Below the pieces are notes generated by a model. That model searched no databases. It was not told the origin of the DNA and saw only the letters and a program-made list of their open reading frames with translations. From Hufsiella arboris (GTDB lineage: Bacteria > Bacteroidota > Bacteroidia > Sphingobacteriales > Sphingobacteriaceae), in NCBI RefSeq assembly GCF_009834875.1, contig NZ_WVHT01000003.1:310001-374000 (forward strand): DNA of 64,000 bases, read 5' to 3'. This document shows positions 63,301 to 64,000 of the stretch, one piece after another (the first letter of the stretch is position 1; each line of letters begins with the position of its first letter). A program made the translations under genes and the position numbers.

Positions 63301-64000
63301 TTTCTCCACCTTTGCTCGGCTCGTTTACAACAACGCTGATTCCAGTTGTGTACACAGGCTGACAGTTCGGACCGAGGCTTTTTATTTTAACACGATAGAA
63401 AAGTGTGTTCTGGATGTTGGTGAAAGTATGTGTATCACTAGTCTCAGCAATAATAATCGGATTAGTAAAACTTGCGTTGTCAGACGTCTCCCACTGTTCA
63501 ATCACTCCTTTGCTGTATCCTGCCAATCTTAAAGTAGATGGATCTCCTTTACAAACTATAGCCGGAGATGGGGTAACCGCACCTGCTAGCGGTTGCGGAT
63601 AGACCTGGAAGGTATCACGTGCTGCGGTGGTAACACATGGAGCATCAACCGCATCATTGTATAACTGCCAGCTAAGAATATATTCACCCGGAATCAGGTT
63701 ACTGATACTGGTGTTGTATTGCGTATCGTCGGCGATGGCAGCATTACCGCCGGTGGGCTGGCTTTCTATTTTCCACTTCCCGGTTTCATTGTAGACCGAA
63801 CGCGGCTGATTGGCTCTTATTAACCGGTTGTTGTTCGCCGTTTCTGTATTATCACAGACATCTGCAATCGCAGTAATCTGAGCCACCATTTTCGGCCTGA
63901 TCGTAATCCTGACATCATCAGGTTTAGAAGGACACGGTGCTTGCCCGTTTAAGGTCCAGGCAAACGTGTAGGCATTACCGGGAGTAAGATTTTTAGCGAT
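60362..64000 (-). CDS. Giant PKD-repeat surface protein with T9SS type B sorting domain (N-terminus outside window)
   Basis: The frame is open to the right edge: 37 codons beyond the first in-window Met (63889) encode in-frame sequence (LTPGNAYTFAWTLNGQAPC), so the true start lies outside. The visible 1212 residues hold SprB-type/Ig-like repeats first (ITINPDD-like PTGGDNINYEFKWESSTDSL, APTGGDGNYTYQWQKDIGDG). Five clear PKD domains follow, plus a weaker sixth (VTFHWDFGNGQTSD, YRWEFGDGTYSTEVNPVHIY, RWDFGDGTFSTLQSPTHAYT). It ends in the gliding-motility-associated type B sorting domain (KLFVPNAFIPGSRSPELSVF, MRVFNKWGQQLWEST, GVYVWEIKAKF). Such proteins are exported by T9SS and form adhesins or gliding fibres. 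A PorP/SprF gene follows after 2 nt. Confidence 0.93.
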   Translation of the reverse strand: MAKNLTPGNAYTFAWTLNGQAPCPSKPDDVRITIRPKMVAQITAIADVCDNTETANNNRLIRANQPRSVYNETGKWKIESQPTGGNAAIADDTQYNTSISNLIPGEYILSWQLYNDAVDAPCVTTAARDTFQVYPQPLAGAVTPSPAIVCKGDPSTLRLAGYSKGVIEQWETSDNASFTNPIIIAETSDTHTFTNIQNTLFYRVKIKSLGPNCQPVYTTGISVVVNEPSKGGETTSNYIVCSGDAAERRINLDRYIGTPIYWEYRDKGDSNWTRVFRTNVFINYSGLTKTREYRAWVQNGVCNPDSSTITTITVNDPPIQAKAGEDETLCAQTTYQLHGNSANAGSKGKWTLSPSRSEITFDNDTIPDAKASGLIAGKIYNFVWRISNEQCGYTEDAVTITNLAPLENKISAVPTVCSGSDVTINGEKPTGGDNINYEFKWESSTDSLSWTVIPGETNQSLIVTGLTQTTSFRRTVTSGQCLSVSTVKTVTVQPALSNNVVGTDQSVCYAKVPLPLTEIQAPTGGDGNYTYQWQKDIGDGTGFKNIFGANTASYQPDALTKTTKFKRVIKSGQCTVPLESNIITITVNPLPKANYTYTEEKGCVPFAIDASNIRVVDFADGNGDYHWYADGRYIGKGITFPGYTINTFTTTGVVIKLVAISKFGCDSVSYEHTFGTRSNVTPKFTMSVKKGCGPLTVQFDNKSSSFDDVTFHWDFGNGQTSDKTYPDAVTFDARTDGRDSLYFVTLTSATPSCGSKSVTDTVWVRPKPIAIFTPDNLSGCSPFKVNFTNLSPGTGNKYTFKFGDGTPAETYDDTRTVSHIYTTNILKNFKVTMVAQNECGIDSASYSIRVFPNDVVASVVVVGERKGCAPFYTEFKNNSVRAKTYVYDFGDGSVEQSSTAPEIFKHIYKQPGKYRVKVTASNGCAENYAIDSVEVYPNPEFKITAAPTEGCGKIAVVFNNQTKNAKSYRWEFGDGTYSTEVNPVHIYDHVGSPFTVKIIATSAYGCTDTLVLPDYINVYPKPKAAFDVDPGTEITVPKYSFVFQDKSPERPNKWRWDFGDGTFSTLQSPTHAYTDTGYFNVRLIVMNKNGCADTIAKMVKINSVEGKLFVPNAFIPGSRSPELSVFRVKATGMSEWRMRVFNKWGQQLWESTALDDTGTPTEGWDGMMNGIPAPQGVYVWEIKAKFKNGSEWKGMAYDGKEPKRVGVIHLIR

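Noticed and set aside
63778-63889. Met at 63889 as the start of the PKD giant
   Set aside because: The frame stays open to the window edge and the 37 codons beyond encode matching repeat-type sequence. No signal peptide follows the Met.
1-64000. tRNA, rRNA, CRISPR arrays, insertion sequences, integrases or phage genes
   Set aside because: I looked for repeat-spacer arrays, transposase motifs and terminal repeats and saw none. All large frames fit ordinary chromosomal families.

Overview
The window reads as chromosomal DNA of a Bacteroidota bacterium, most like Sphingobacteriaceae (Mucilaginibacter/Pedobacter type). This rests on gene families, not a database search: three SusC/SusD outer-membrane pairs, many lipoprotein glycosidases, a hybrid-type two-component sensor with Reg_prop propellers, two PorP/SprF proteins, two giant proteins ending in the CHU_C-type (type B) sorting domain of the type IX secretion system (T9SS), and a promoter of the TTG-N19-TAnnTTTG type. 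No tRNA, rRNA, CRISPR array, insertion sequence or prophage was recognised. Almost all genes lie on the minus strand.

Layout. (1) 1-6173: SusE (cut by the window edge), SusD and SusC, followed by a LacI regulator with an operator-like palindrome array between them. (2) 6207-11918: MgtE magnesium transporter, a sugar dehydrogenase/cytochrome c pair, a lipoprotein esterase (plus strand) and a lipoprotein aldose 1-epimerase. (3) 12021-20527: a GH172-GH43 pair and a SusC-SusD-DUF3823 cassette. (4) 20819-34853: a compact run of eight genes, SusC-SusD-DUF3823-GH2-GH127/146-unknown-DUF4965-GH43. (5) 35170-43605: a GH43-like protein, GH5, a sensor kinase and AraC-type response regulator that look like one hybrid sensor split in two, and a PHP-like metallohydrolase. 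(6) 43880-48430: an Oar-like TonB receptor with a phosphodiesterase. (7) 48572-64000: two giant secreted proteins, each with its own PorP/SprF partner, flanking a HisKA_2 kinase and LytTR regulator.

How it may work. Regions 3-5 look like one polysaccharide utilisation locus (or two neighbouring ones) for an arabinofuranose-rich or related furanoside glycan. SusC/SusD pairs import oligosaccharides. Secreted or lipid-anchored GH43, GH127/146, GH172, GH2 and GH5 enzymes trim them. The mutarotase and the sugar dehydrogenase could act on released sugars. A conserved element of about 29 nt occurs three times: ahead of the GH172 operon, ahead of the eight-gene operon, and in the divergent region before the split sensor. 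It is a candidate binding site for the AraC-type regulator encoded here. Region 7 resembles a self-contained T9SS surface-protein module with its own two-component system.
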